42,587 nucleotides of DNA from CAYPZL01 sp964415045 (GTDB taxonomy: Bacteria > Planctomycetota > Phycisphaerae > Sedimentisphaerales > Anaerobacaceae): positions 1 to 42,587 of the forward strand of contig CAYPZL010000024.1 in the NCBI GenBank assembly GCA_964415045.1, written 5' to 3'. Within the stretch, counting starts at the first letter, position 1. Each line of letters opens with the position of its first letter. Below, in pieces: positions 23,639-32,030 of the stretch. A program made the position numbers and the translations under genes. Under the pieces are notes generated by a model. It was not told the origin of the DNA. It ran no database searches and saw nothing but the letters and a program-made list of their open reading frames with translations.

Positions 23639-25783
23639 ATGGACAAGCGGATAAAAGTGGGTGTGGGAATGTTGGTGGGGTTGTGTGTGTGCGCGCTGGG
23701 GGCGACGTCGGTCCAGGCCGAGGAGAGGTGGCGTCTCGGCATGCAGGCGTACAGTTTCAACCGGTTCACCTTCTACGAAGCGGTCGAGAAGAACAAGGCG
23801 TTGGGCATGGACTACATCGAGGCGTACCCGGGCCAGAAGCTCAGCGCCGCGCACGGGGATGCGAAGTTCGACCACAACATGTCACCGGCCCTGCGGCTGG
23901 AAGTCAAGCAGATGCTCAAGGCCAAGGGCGTCAAGTTGGTCAATTACGGTGTGGTCGGCCTGCCCAACAACGAGAACGAATGCCGCAAGGTGTTCAATTT
24001 CGCCCGCGACATGGGTATCGAGACAATCGTCTCGGAGCCGCCCGAGGATGCCTTCGATCTGATCGACAAGCTTTGCCAGGAGTACAAGATCGGCGTGGCC
24101 ATCCACAACCACCCCAAGCCTTCGCATTACTGGGACTACAAAACCGTGCTCAAGGTATGCGAGGGTCGCAGCAAGTGGATCGGCGCCTGTGCCGACACCG
24201 GCCACTGGACCCGTTCGGGCATCGATCCGCTCGAAGCGGTCAAGGCGCTCGGTCGGGCCGGCAGAATTCGGAGCTTCCACTTCAAGGACCTCAACGAATT
24301 CGGCGTTCGCAGCGCCCACGATGTCCCCTGGGGAACCGGTGTGAGCAAGGCCCGCGCGGTGCTTGAGGAAGTCGCCCGTCAGGGTTTTGAGGGCAGCTTT
24401 TCCATCGAGTACGAGCACAACTGGCTCAATTCCATGCCGGAAATCGCCAAGTGCGTGACGTTCTTCGGGCGCACCGCCGGCGAGCTGGGCGTCAGCGACT
24501 GGAAGTGGATCTTCAACGGCAAGGACCTGACCGGCTGGGACGGCGACCCCCGGCTCTGGACGGTTAAGGACGGCGTCATTCGCGGTGAAACCACCCCCGA
24601 GAACCCCACGAAGGGCAACACGTTCTGTATCTGGCGCGGCGGCCGGCTCAAGGACTTCGAGCTGAAGCTCAAATTCCGCATCCGCAACGGCAACTCCGGC
24701 GTCCAGTACCGCAGCAAGGAGTTCGACAAGTGGCGGATCACCGGCTACCAGGCCGAGATTGAGAACAAGCAGGGCAAGGTCGGCTTCCTGTACCACGAAG
24801 GCGGTCGCGGCTGGCTCGTCAACGTCGGAGACCTGATGCTCATCGACGGCGAAGGCAACAAGAAAGTCGTCAGCAACGTCAACGATCCGAAAGAGCTGAT
24901 CGACGCCGGCTACTACACGGACCAGGGCTGGAACGAGTATCACATCATCGGCCAGGGCAACCACCTGATCCATTACCTCAACGGCTTCCAGACCATCGAG
25001 CTGATCGACAATGACCGCGTCACGGATCCGCAGGACCCCGCGGATCGCAAGGGCTCCATCCGCGAGGGCGTGCTGGCGCTGCAGATCCATGCGGGCCCGC
25101 CGATGCTGGTCGAGTTCAAAGACATTCGCGTCAAGGAACTGCCGCCGACCTACGGGGACGCCCAACTGGTCTTCAACGGTGAGAACCTGGACGAATGGAT
25201 TACGAAGGACGGTCCAAACAAGTGGACCGTTGGCAAGGCGAAGGTTTCCGAGGACAACCCGAAAATGCTGGTGGCCGCCGAGGGCAAGGGCGAGATGATC
25301 AACCTGACGCCCAAGCACGGCGGAAGCCGGGACATTTACTCGAAGGCGAAGTTCGGCGACTGCCGGATCGAGGTCGAGGTGATGGTGCCCAAGGGCTCCA
25401 ACTCGGGCATCTACGTGATGGGTGAGTACGAGGTCCAGGTGCTGGACAGCTACGGCCGGATGAAGATGGGCAACGGTGACATGGGCGCCATCTACGGCGG
25501 ATTCGCGCCGCCGGTCAACGCCTCGAAGGCGCCGGGCCAGTGGCAGCAGTATGTCATCGAATGGCGCGCGCCCAAGTTCGATGCCGACGGCAAGAAGATT
25601 CAAAATGCGGAGTTCGTCAAAGTCGAGCTCAACGGCCAGATCCTCCATGAGAACCTCGTGATGGCCGGACCGACGCCCGGTGGCATAACCGGAAAGGAAG
25701 CGCCAGTCGGGCCGCTCATGTTCCAGGGCAACCACGGACCGGTGGCCTATCGCAATATCATTGTAAAGCCTGTGGCAAAATGA
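23639..25783 (+). CDS. Secreted fusion: TIM-barrel sugar isomerase/epimerase plus two DUF1080 domains
   Basis: A 714-residue exported three-domain protein. Its Sec signal ends at VQA (about residue 27), and AGGAG lies nine bases before the ATG. Residues about 30-280 are a xylose-isomerase-like TIM barrel: GMDYIEAYPG, AIHNHPKPS, ACADTGHWTRSG, SFHFKDLNEFG and SIEYEHNW carry likely metal ligands. Residues about 288-508 form the first DUF1080 domain (WIFNGKDLTGWDGD, KDFELKLKFRIRNGNSGVQYRS). Residues about 515-714 form the second (LVFNGENLDEW, GSNSGIYVMGEYEVQVLDSYG, GNHGPVAYRNI). DUF1080 enzymes act on 3-keto-glycosides, and such TIM barrels isomerise keto-sugars, so one polypeptide could cleave and then convert the product outside the cytoplasm. 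The activity is inferred. Confidence 0.92.
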   Translation: MDKRIKVGVGMLVGLCVCALGATSVQAEERWRLGMQAYSFNRFTFYEAVEKNKALGMDYIEAYPGQKLSAAHGDAKFDHNMSPALRLEVKQMLKAKGVKLVNYGVVGLPNNENECRKVFNFARDMGIETIVSEPPEDAFDLIDKLCQEYKIGVAIHNHPKPSHYWDYKTVLKVCEGRSKWIGACADTGHWTRSGIDPLEAVKALGRAGRIRSFHFKDLNEFGVRSAHDVPWGTGVSKARAVLEEVARQGFEGSFSIEYEHNWLNSMPEIAKCVTFFGRTAGELGVSDWKWIFNGKDLTGWDGDPRLWTVKDGVIRGETTPENPTKGNTFCIWRGGRLKDFELKLKFRIRNGNSGVQYRSKEFDKWRITGYQAEIENKQGKVGFLYHEGGRGWLVNVGDLMLIDGEGNKKVVSNVNDPKELIDAGYYTDQGWNEYHIIGQGNHLIHYLNGFQTIELIDNDRVTDPQDPADRKGSIREGVLALQIHAGPPMLVEFKDIRVKELPPTYGDAQLVFNGENLDEWITKDGPNKWTVGKAKVSEDNPKMLVAAEGKGEMINLTPKHGGSRDIYSKAKFGDCRIEVEVMVPKGSNSGIYVMGEYEVQVLDSYGRMKMGNGDMGAIYGGFAPPVNASKAPGQWQQYVIEWRAPKFDADGKKIQNAEFVKVELNGQILHENLVMAGPTPGGITGKEAPVGPLMFQGNHGPVAYRNIIVKPVAK
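23660..23700 (+). other. G/T-rich stretch in the signal-peptide codons
   Basis: Within the first 21 codons of the TIM-DUF1080 gene, about 35 of 40 sense-strand bases are G or T. It matches the larger islands at 2583-2760 and, on the minus strand, near 40621-40728. It is noted as a compositional feature only. Confidence 0.5.
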
Positions 25784-25858
25784 GGTTACAGAAGCAATGA
25801 CGTTGTCGCGCCGGCGTTCTTGCGATTATGGGACGACGGGAAAAACGGACAACTTTCC

Positions 25859-25887
25859 TTGACAGTGCGTACGCCCGTGGCCATAAT
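25859..25887 (+). promoter_or_regulatory. Strong sigma70-type promoter for paralogue 10
   Basis: TTGACA (25859-25864), exactly 17 bases, then CATAAT (25882-25887). Transcription would start near 25894, giving a leader of about 60 bases. It lies in the 171-base gap after the TIM-DUF1080 gene and implies a separate unit for the last oxidoreductase and the cytochromes. An open frame that reads through it from 25820 is therefore unlikely to be translated. Confidence 0.7.
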
Positions 25888-25954
25888 GGCCGGCTACATT
25901 TTAGAAACCAATCATGAACGAGTTTGTTCAATTTTTGGAGTGAGTAAAAATAGA

Positions 25955-27310
25955 ATGAGCGACGAAAAAACACAAAACGGTATGGATAGACGTAGCTTCC
26001 TGCGCTCGACCGCCGCGGTCGGCGCCGGTCTGGCAGTGGCGCCGCGCGTGTTCGCCCAGACGGGAGGCAAGAAACCCGACGACATCAACGTGGCTCTGCT
26101 CGGTGCCGGCGCGCAGGGACAGGTTCTGATGCAGGCCTGTTTGAAGATTCCGGGCGTTCGGTTCAAGGCCGTCTGCGACATCTGGGAGAGCTACAACCAG
26201 AAGCGTGTGACGCGTCTGCTGAAGCGCTACGGGCATGAGAACAACGCCTACGTCGACTACAAAGAGATGCTCGACAAGGAGAAGGACAACCTGGACGCGG
26301 TCATTATCGCGACGCCGGACTTCTGGCACGCCGAGCACGCGATCGCCTGTATGGAAGCCGGGCTGCACGTCTACTGCGAAAAGGAAATGTCCAACGAGCT
26401 GGCCAAGGCCAAACAGATGGTCGAGGCGCAAAAGCGCACCGGCAAGCTCCTCCAGATCGGCCACCAGCGGCGGAGCAACCCGCGGTACATTCACTGCTAC
26501 GACAAGCTGCTCAAGCAGGCCAAGATTCTGGGTCGGATCACGACCGTCAACGGGCAGTGGAACCGGGCCGCACGGCCCTTCAACGGCTGGCCCAAGACGG
26601 CCGCGATAGACGCCGCCACCCTGGAGAAGTACGGCTTCAAGTCCATGGAGCAGTTCCGCAACTGGCGCTGGTTCAAAGGCCTGGGCGGCGGCCCGATCGT
26701 GGACCTCGGCTCCCACCAGATCGACATCTACAGTTGGTTCCTCGGCACCACGCCCAAGGGCGTGATCGCCAGCGGCGGCACCGACTACTACGACAAGACC
26801 ACCCACGAGTGGTATGACACCGTCATGGCCATTTACGACTTCGAGACCGCCGAGGGCACCGTGCGCGCGTTCTATCAGGTGCTCACGACCAACAGCAGCC
26901 AGGGCTACTACGAGACCTTCATGGGCGACGGTGGCACCCTGCAAATCTCCGAGTCGGCCAGTCGCGGTTCGGTCTATCGCGAAGCCGCCAACCAGGAAGA
27001 CTGGGGCAAGTGGGTCAAGCTCGGTTTCCTGAACGAGCCAAAGGAAGAGAAGAAGGAAGAGGGCGACGAGGTCGTGCTGGACGTGCGTGAGACGTTGGCG
27101 CCGCCAGCCTACGAGATCCCGGTGACAATGGAGGGCAAGCCCTACCATCAGCCGCACCTGGAGAACTTCTTCAACGCCGTACGCGGCAAAGAGAAGCTGA
27201 ATTGCCCGGCCGAGATCGGATACGAGACCGCGGTGATGGTCCTCAAGGTCAACGAAGCGGTCGAGGCGCAGCGCCGGTTGGAATTCAAGCCCGACGAGTT
27301 TCACGCATAG
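25955..27310 (+). CDS. Tat-exported Gfo/Idh/MocA oxidoreductase (paralogue 10), EKE variant
   Basis: A 451-residue exported dehydrogenase of a separate subfamily. The ATG at 25955 is chosen because the frame upstream overlaps the promoter; GGAG lies about 14 bases away, a rather long spacing. The Tat motif is DRRSFLRSTAA, then APRVFAQ, a normal AxA-type signal-peptidase site unlike that of its paralogues. Motifs are LLGAGAQGQV, VCDIWESYNQKR, ATPDFWHA, YCEKEMSNE, QIGHQRRSNPRY and DLGSHQIDIYSWFLG. The catalytic Lys remains, but the Pro of EKP is Glu. A Lys/Glu-rich loop (EPKEEKKEEGDE) follows the sheet domain. It is probably transcribed with the cytochrome c and b genes, which makes it the best candidate for direct electron transfer to them. 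Confidence 0.92.
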   Translation: MSDEKTQNGMDRRSFLRSTAAVGAGLAVAPRVFAQTGGKKPDDINVALLGAGAQGQVLMQACLKIPGVRFKAVCDIWESYNQKRVTRLLKRYGHENNAYVDYKEMLDKEKDNLDAVIIATPDFWHAEHAIACMEAGLHVYCEKEMSNELAKAKQMVEAQKRTGKLLQIGHQRRSNPRYIHCYDKLLKQAKILGRITTVNGQWNRAARPFNGWPKTAAIDAATLEKYGFKSMEQFRNWRWFKGLGGGPIVDLGSHQIDIYSWFLGTTPKGVIASGGTDYYDKTTHEWYDTVMAIYDFETAEGTVRAFYQVLTTNSSQGYYETFMGDGGTLQISESASRGSVYREAANQEDWGKWVKLGFLNEPKEEKKEEGDEVVLDVRETLAPPAYEIPVTMEGKPYHQPHLENFFNAVRGKEKLNCPAEIGYETAVMVLKVNEAVEAQRRLEFKPDEFHA

Positions 27311-27385
27311 ATTCGATCGGGATCGTTCGCTTTCGATATCCGTGCGGCGTGACGGCCGGACGTGCAGAAAGGAATTGAGAGAGCC

Positions 27386-29302
27386 TTGAAACGAGAATTG
27401 ATTGCTGTTTTAGTACCGTTGTTGGTGCTGACGGTCGGGCCCGTCCGGGCCGAAGAAGGCGAACCGCTGCTGGGCGACGAGAGCGACGGCAGCCGGGCCC
27501 ACCCGATTCACCTGATCCCTCTCTTCCCGGAAAACGAAGACGGCGAGAAGGGCGAGCAGATCGACCCGGAAGAAGTGGACGTCATGCCGTTCTCGACGCG
27601 TTTGACCTGCGGCCAATGCCACACGTACGAAGCCATCGGCGGCGGCTGGCATTTCAACGCGACCGACAGCAACGTTCCCGCGGGCCGCTCCGGCGAGCCC
27701 TGGCTCTACTTCAGCCCGAAGCTGGGAATCCAGCTCCCGCTTTCGTACCGCCCCTGGCCGGGCACGTTTAATCCCGAACAGGTCGGATTGACGCCGTTCG
27801 AGTTTACCAAAATCTTCGGGCGGCACATGCCCGGCGGCGGCGTCGGCGAAGTCAAGGCCACCGACGGCGATAGTATGGCCAAGCAGTATATTTCGGGAAA
27901 GCTCGAGGTCAACTGCCTGGCGTGCCACAACGCTCATCCCGGGCAGGACCAGGGCGGTGTCAACGGCTACGCGGTGCAAGTCTCGGCCAAGGAGAACTTC
28001 CGCTGGGCGGCCACCGCGTCCTGCGAATTTGCAAACGTCACCGGATCGGCGGCCAAAGTGTCCGTCACCTACGATCCGTTCATGCCCGACGAAACGGAGA
28101 AGAACGCGCCGCGCGTCACGTATGACAAGGATCGCTTCGATGAGAACGGCAACGTTCTGGTCGAGGTCGTCCGCGAGGTGCCCGACCACCGCTGTTATTT
28201 CTGCCACAGCGATCTGTACGGTACCGGCAGCGGCGAAAAAGCCGAGAAGTGGCAGGCGGATGAGGACATCCACCTTGCGGCCGGCCTGACCTGCGTCGAT
28301 TGCCACCGCAACGGGCTGTATCACAATATCGTCCGTGGTTATGAAGGCGAGCCGTCGGGCAACGCCATGGCGGCGACCACCTCGTGTCGCGGCTGCCATC
28401 TCGGCAACGAAGACGGTGAGCGTCCGGAAGGCGGACGGCTCGGGGCTCCGGTCCCCGAGCACGTGGGCATTCCGACGGTTCATTTCGAGAAGCTGACGTG
28501 TACGGCATGTCACTCCGGCCCCTGGCCGGGCGATCAGGCGGTGCTGACCAAGACCGCGCGGGCGCACCGGCTGGGAACACCGAACGTCAACAAGGACCCG
28601 AACGTGCTGCCCCACGTTCTGGCGCCGATTCTTGCTGAAGGAGGCGCCGCCAGCGGCACCGCCGACGGGCAGATCGCCCCGCACAAGATGGTCTGGCCTG
28701 CCTACTGGGGCAATCTCAATGACGAAGGCGTCAAGCCGCTCGCCCTCGATGCGGTCGAAAAGGCCGTCAAGGGGGCGTTGAAGGATGTCGAGGCGCCCGC
28801 GGGCGGGGGGTGGCCCGCCTTTACGCCCGAGCAGATTGCCGCGGCCCTGAAGGCCCTGGCGGACGTCGCCGCCGACAAGGCGGTATACGTCGCCGGCGGA
28901 ACGCTCTATCACCTGGACGAAGCGGGTGAGCTCGTGACCGAGGCCGACCATCCGCAGGCCGCGCCCTATATGTGGCCGCTGGCCCATGCCGTCAGGCCCG
29001 CCGCCCAGTCGCTGGGAATCCGGTATTGCACCGACTGCCACGCGACGAGTGCGGGGTTCTTCTTTGGCTCGGTGCCGGTGGACAGCCCGGTTGCATCGCC
29101 GGCGCCGGTGACCAAGAGGATGGTGGATTTCCAGGAGAGCGTCAGCCCCGTCTACGCCTGGGCGTTTGCGGTGTCATTTGTGTTCAGGCCGATGATGAAG
29201 ATCTTCGCGCTGGGAGCGTGCGGTATCATCGGCTTGGTCCTGTTGTTGTACGGGCTCAAGGCGTTGGGCGCCGTGGCCAAGGTGCTGGCAGAAGAAGAAT
29301 AG
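27386..29302 (+). CDS. Membrane-anchored seven-haem cytochrome c
   Basis: A 638-residue exported multihaem cytochrome. A TTG start (MKRELIAVLVPLLVL) gives a clean Sec signal ending VRA; an in-frame GTG eight codons earlier is the alternative. There are seven CxxCH motifs at about residues 75 (CGQCH), 177 (CLACH), 270 (CYFCH), 303 (CVDCH), 334 (CRGCH), 372 (CTACH) and 548 (CTDCH). Extra His and Met residues (GRHMPGGG) could serve as distal ligands. The C-terminus has two hydrophobic stretches (about 590-630) that would anchor it in the membrane with the haem domain outside. The last motif lies far from the others, beyond a His-poor linker. It overlaps no neighbour. With the b-type cytochrome 24 bases downstream it probably forms a quinone-linked electron-transfer complex. 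Not assigned to a named family. Confidence 0.9.
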   Translation: MKRELIAVLVPLLVLTVGPVRAEEGEPLLGDESDGSRAHPIHLIPLFPENEDGEKGEQIDPEEVDVMPFSTRLTCGQCHTYEAIGGGWHFNATDSNVPAGRSGEPWLYFSPKLGIQLPLSYRPWPGTFNPEQVGLTPFEFTKIFGRHMPGGGVGEVKATDGDSMAKQYISGKLEVNCLACHNAHPGQDQGGVNGYAVQVSAKENFRWAATASCEFANVTGSAAKVSVTYDPFMPDETEKNAPRVTYDKDRFDENGNVLVEVVREVPDHRCYFCHSDLYGTGSGEKAEKWQADEDIHLAAGLTCVDCHRNGLYHNIVRGYEGEPSGNAMAATTSCRGCHLGNEDGERPEGGRLGAPVPEHVGIPTVHFEKLTCTACHSGPWPGDQAVLTKTARAHRLGTPNVNKDPNVLPHVLAPILAEGGAASGTADGQIAPHKMVWPAYWGNLNDEGVKPLALDAVEKAVKGALKDVEAPAGGGWPAFTPEQIAAALKALADVAADKAVYVAGGTLYHLDEAGELVTEADHPQAAPYMWPLAHAVRPAAQSLGIRYCTDCHATSAGFFFGSVPVDSPVASPAPVTKRMVDFQESVSPVYAWAFAVSFVFRPMMKIFALGACGIIGLVLLLYGLKALGAVAKVLAEEE

Positions 29303-29326
29303 ACTTTGCTTGGGTGAGTAATTAGC

Positions 29327-29977
29327 ATGTTCGAGACCGTTGCGATTATCGTATTTCTGGCGACCCTGATCGGCATTGCACTGCACTGCATCGCTTTCCC
29401 CGTGAACCGCGGGGCGGGCGTCGGGGTGATTCCCCGGATCGTCCATGTGTTCAGCCTGCTGCTGATCGAGCAGGAGCGAAGTCTGTTGGGCGCGCTCAAG
29501 AAGCTGTGTTATCTCGTGACGGCAGTGTGCTTTGTCGTTCTCGCGATCACCGGCTTCTGGCCCGTGCTGGTGAAAGGGGAGCACATCTCGGGCTTTCCCA
29601 TTATGATCCACAGCACCTTCGCGGCGGTCTTTGCGGTCTGTCTGGCGATCATCACCATCACCTGGGCCGGCAGCAACCGCTTCGAGAGAAGCGAGTGTCC
29701 CTGGCTGTGGCGCTTCCTGAGGCGCGTGACCAACCTGCGCATCCCCATGCAGGAAGGCCCGTGCCAGTGCACCGTGATCGTGAAGAAGGCAATGTTCTGG
29801 GCGATCGTGGCCCTGTCGTTGCCTTTGATCCTATCCATCGTTCTGAGCATGCTTCACCTGTTCGGAACGCACTGGCAGGAGATTCTGCTGGCTGCCCATC
29901 GCTGGACCGCCCTGTTGTTCGCCGTGGCGGTGATTTTGCACACCTACGCTTCGGCGAGACTTCAAATGGCGCAATGA
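29327..29977 (+). CDS. Cytochrome b561/formate dehydrogenase gamma-like membrane protein
   Basis: A 216-residue integral membrane protein with about five transmembrane helices. His residues suited to haem b ligation lie in four of them: ALHCIAF, PRIVHVFSLLL, IMIHSTFAAVF, and the pair AAHRWTALLF/VILHTYAS in the last. A CPWLWRF and a CQC motif lie in the central loop. Proteins of this type take electrons to or from the quinone pool for a periplasmic partner. The gene follows the seven-haem cytochrome after 24 bases, the usual pairing of a soluble haem domain with its membrane anchor. The start is ATG after GAGTAATTAGC, a weak ribosome site, so translational coupling is likely. The direction of electron flow is not evident. 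Confidence 0.8.
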   Translation: MFETVAIIVFLATLIGIALHCIAFPVNRGAGVGVIPRIVHVFSLLLIEQERSLLGALKKLCYLVTAVCFVVLAITGFWPVLVKGEHISGFPIMIHSTFAAVFAVCLAIITITWAGSNRFERSECPWLWRFLRRVTNLRIPMQEGPCQCTVIVKKAMFWAIVALSLPLILSIVLSMLHLFGTHWQEILLAAHRWTALLFAVAVILHTYASARLQMAQ

Positions 29978-30279
29978 CGAGGGCTTCGTCCTCGGTTTCC
30001 CGGTTTCTCGGGCGCAAGGCGAGAGGCAGCTTCTGTTGTGAATTCGTGATGTTGTGACCGGCGCAGGGTGGGGTCTAGCAGCCGTTGTCAGGTGTGTCGC
30101 CGATGCCGGCACGATGGCTTGTGCGAGCCACGGGGAGAAAGAACGTGCATCAGATCGCTTTTCTATTGAGTCCTCCCGGGGTCCCCGGAGAAGGACTTTT
30201 CCTGCTGCGCAAGGGCCCCGTCTGCCGATTCTATATACTGACGTTATAAGTCAGGGTATTTTCTTTAGGAGAGCCGATC
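29978..30279 (+). other. 302-base gap with no gene; possible leader of the permease
   Basis: No open frame with coding character was found. Two small inverted repeats are visible: GACGA/TCGTC just after the cytochrome b stop, and CTGAC-N7-GTCAG (30238-30254) near the permease start. TATACT (30234-30239) could be a -10 box but lacks a convincing -35. TTTAGGAG before 30280 is the permease ribosome site. No riboswitch class was recognised. Confidence 0.4.
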
Positions 30280-31743
30280 ATGAGTAATGGAGCGTTACCA
30301 GATTACTTGAGCATGGCCAAGCCCAATCCGATGACGAATCGGGCGCCTTGGTACAAGAACACCGCGCCGACCTACGCCGGCATCTTTCTGTGGTTCGTGT
30401 TCTGGAGCCAGGCGCCCAGCGGCGGCGGCGGCGCCCCGGGGGGCGTCTTGTCGCAGGGCGTCGGTGTGGCGTTGCTGGGGCTTGTGGTTGCCGCCTTGCT
30501 CTGCCATTTCCTGTTCTACCTGATCCCGGGTCTGCTCGGTCTGAAGACGGGCCTGCCTCTGTATGTGGTCGGCAGTTCGACGTACGGGACACAGGGCGGG
30601 TTTTTGATGCCTGGTTTCCTGATGGGTGTCTTGCAATTCGGCTGGCTTGGCGTCAACGCCTATTTCGCCTCGCTGGCCTTGTCGCCGCTGTTTGGCGGCA
30701 GTCCGGTGGCGCAGAAGGTGATCGCGGTGCTCTGGGCACTAATGGCCGCGTTTGTCGGGCTCAAAGGGATTCAATACGTGGCCAAGGTCGCTACGTTCCT
30801 GCCCCTGCTGCCGCTGGCGATTCTCCTGATTATGTTGTTCAAGACGCTGGGGGGCATTGGTGACTTTGATGCCGAGAAGTTCGTGGCGGCCGGCGTGGCG
30901 GGCGGCGGTGAAGGGACGGGCCTGAGCTTCTTTGGGGTGATGGCGTTGTGCATCTCGTTCGTGGTGGGATTCTTCGCCACGGCCGGGGCCGCAGGCGTGG
31001 ATTTCGGCACCAACAGTGTGGATGAAAAGGATGTGCAAATGGGCGGTCTGATGGGCATCGCGCTGGCAGGCGTGTTCGCTGCGGGCGCTGCCGTTCTGAT
31101 AGCCGCCGGTGCCTTTGGCTCCACAGGTAGCTACGCGGTCAATCCCGCCGACGCTGGTTTCATGGGTGGCGTGATGGGCTCCGAGGGTGCGGGCAAGGTC
31201 ATGGCGCTGTTGCTGGCCGTGGCCGCTTTTCCCCCGGCGTGTTTCTCCTCGTTTATCGCCGCGAACAGCTTCAAGACGACGCTGCCGAAGGTGAACCCGT
31301 TCGTGTCGGTTGGCATTGGAGCGGCCGTCAGTATTTTGCTGGCCGTAACCGGCTGGGCCGGAAAGGCCGGCGACGTCTTCACCGTCATCGGAGCCTCCTT
31401 TGGCCCGATTTGCGGTGCGATGATGGTTGATTACTTCCTGTCCGGCAAGAAGTGGGCCGGCCCCCGCAAGGGCTGGAACCTGGCGGGCTGGATTTCCTGG
31501 GCCGTCGGCTTCGTGGTTGGAATCGCGCCGCTGGTGGGGATAGCGAAGGTTCCGGCGGCGCCTCTCGTGGCGTTTATCGTTGGTGCGGTGCTGTACTTCA
31601 TTCTGGCTAAGGCCGGACTGGAGCCGCCGACGGTGGAGATGGCTGCGGTTTCAGCGGGGCCGAGCGACGCTCCGGCTGCGCCTGAGCCGGCTGCCGCCGA
31701 AGCGAAGGCTGAGGGTGCCGAAGAGGAGAAGAAGGACGAATAG
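30280..31743 (+). CDS. NCS1/purine-cytosine permease-like transporter
   Basis: A 487-residue membrane protein with about twelve transmembrane helices and an acidic Ala/Glu/Lys-rich cytoplasmic tail of about 40 residues. NCS1-like marks are WYKNTAPTYAGIFLWFVFW at the start of helix 1, GVLQFGWLGVNAYFAS, and GPICGAMMVDYFLSGKKW, resembling the Pro-x-Asp-Tyr block of nucleobase permeases. Members import nucleobases, allantoin or thiamine-type compounds with H+ or Na+. A sugar or acid substrate here would be new. AGGAG lies nine bases before the ATG, and an intrinsic terminator lies 29 bases after the stop, so it closes the plus-strand block that began with the oxidoreductases. The link to the pathway is by position only. 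Confidence 0.75.
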   Translation: MSNGALPDYLSMAKPNPMTNRAPWYKNTAPTYAGIFLWFVFWSQAPSGGGGAPGGVLSQGVGVALLGLVVAALLCHFLFYLIPGLLGLKTGLPLYVVGSSTYGTQGGFLMPGFLMGVLQFGWLGVNAYFASLALSPLFGGSPVAQKVIAVLWALMAAFVGLKGIQYVAKVATFLPLLPLAILLIMLFKTLGGIGDFDAEKFVAAGVAGGGEGTGLSFFGVMALCISFVVGFFATAGAAGVDFGTNSVDEKDVQMGGLMGIALAGVFAAGAAVLIAAGAFGSTGSYAVNPADAGFMGGVMGSEGAGKVMALLLAVAAFPPACFSSFIAANSFKTTLPKVNPFVSVGIGAAVSILLAVTGWAGKAGDVFTVIGASFGPICGAMMVDYFLSGKKWAGPRKGWNLAGWISWAVGFVVGIAPLVGIAKVPAAPLVAFIVGAVLYFILAKAGLEPPTVEMAAVSAGPSDAPAAPEPAAAEAKAEGAEEEKKDE

Positions 31744-31772
31744 CGCCTCGGCATCCGTTACGTGCAGTCAAT

Positions 31773-31816
31773 GCAGGGATTCGGGCCCGAACCGGATCCC
31801 TGCTTTTTTATCTTCT
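31773..31816 (+). terminator. Intrinsic terminator
   Basis: GCAGGGATTCGG (31773-31784) pairs with CCGGATCCCTGC (31792-31803), with one T-G wobble and a 7-base loop. TTTTTTATCTTC and a further T run follow directly. It is a textbook Rho-independent terminator after the permease gene. Confidence 0.9.
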
Positions 31817-31910
31817 TTTTTTGCTCGGGGTAGGCTGGACGCATCGCAGGGCCGGTTTTCGCTGTCTTTCGGAGGCGGCGACTGTGTAACAAAATCGCCC
31901 GGCGCGCAAC

Positions 31911-31939
31911 TTGACAACGGGTAGGCGGCCGGATAATAT
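31911..31939 (+). promoter_or_regulatory. Promoter for the lipoprotein-glycosyltransferase-ApbE unit
   Basis: TTGACA (31911-31916) is followed by GATAATAT. GATAAT gives a spacer of 15 and TAATAT one of 17. The start codon is about 90 bases further on. The 287-base gap 31744-32030 holds this promoter and the terminator before it, and nothing else recognised. Confidence 0.55.
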
Positions 31940-32030
31940 ACCCGCTTTCGCCGGTTCGGACCGGCTTCGTCGTATACGCAAACAGGTGAAGTGAGGTACG
32001 TAGAGCTCTGGAGTTATTGAGGTCGAAGAA

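Noticed and set aside
25820..25954. N-terminal extension of paralogue 10
   Set aside because: It reads through a strong TTGACA-N17-CATAAT promoter and would place 45 residues before the Tat signal.
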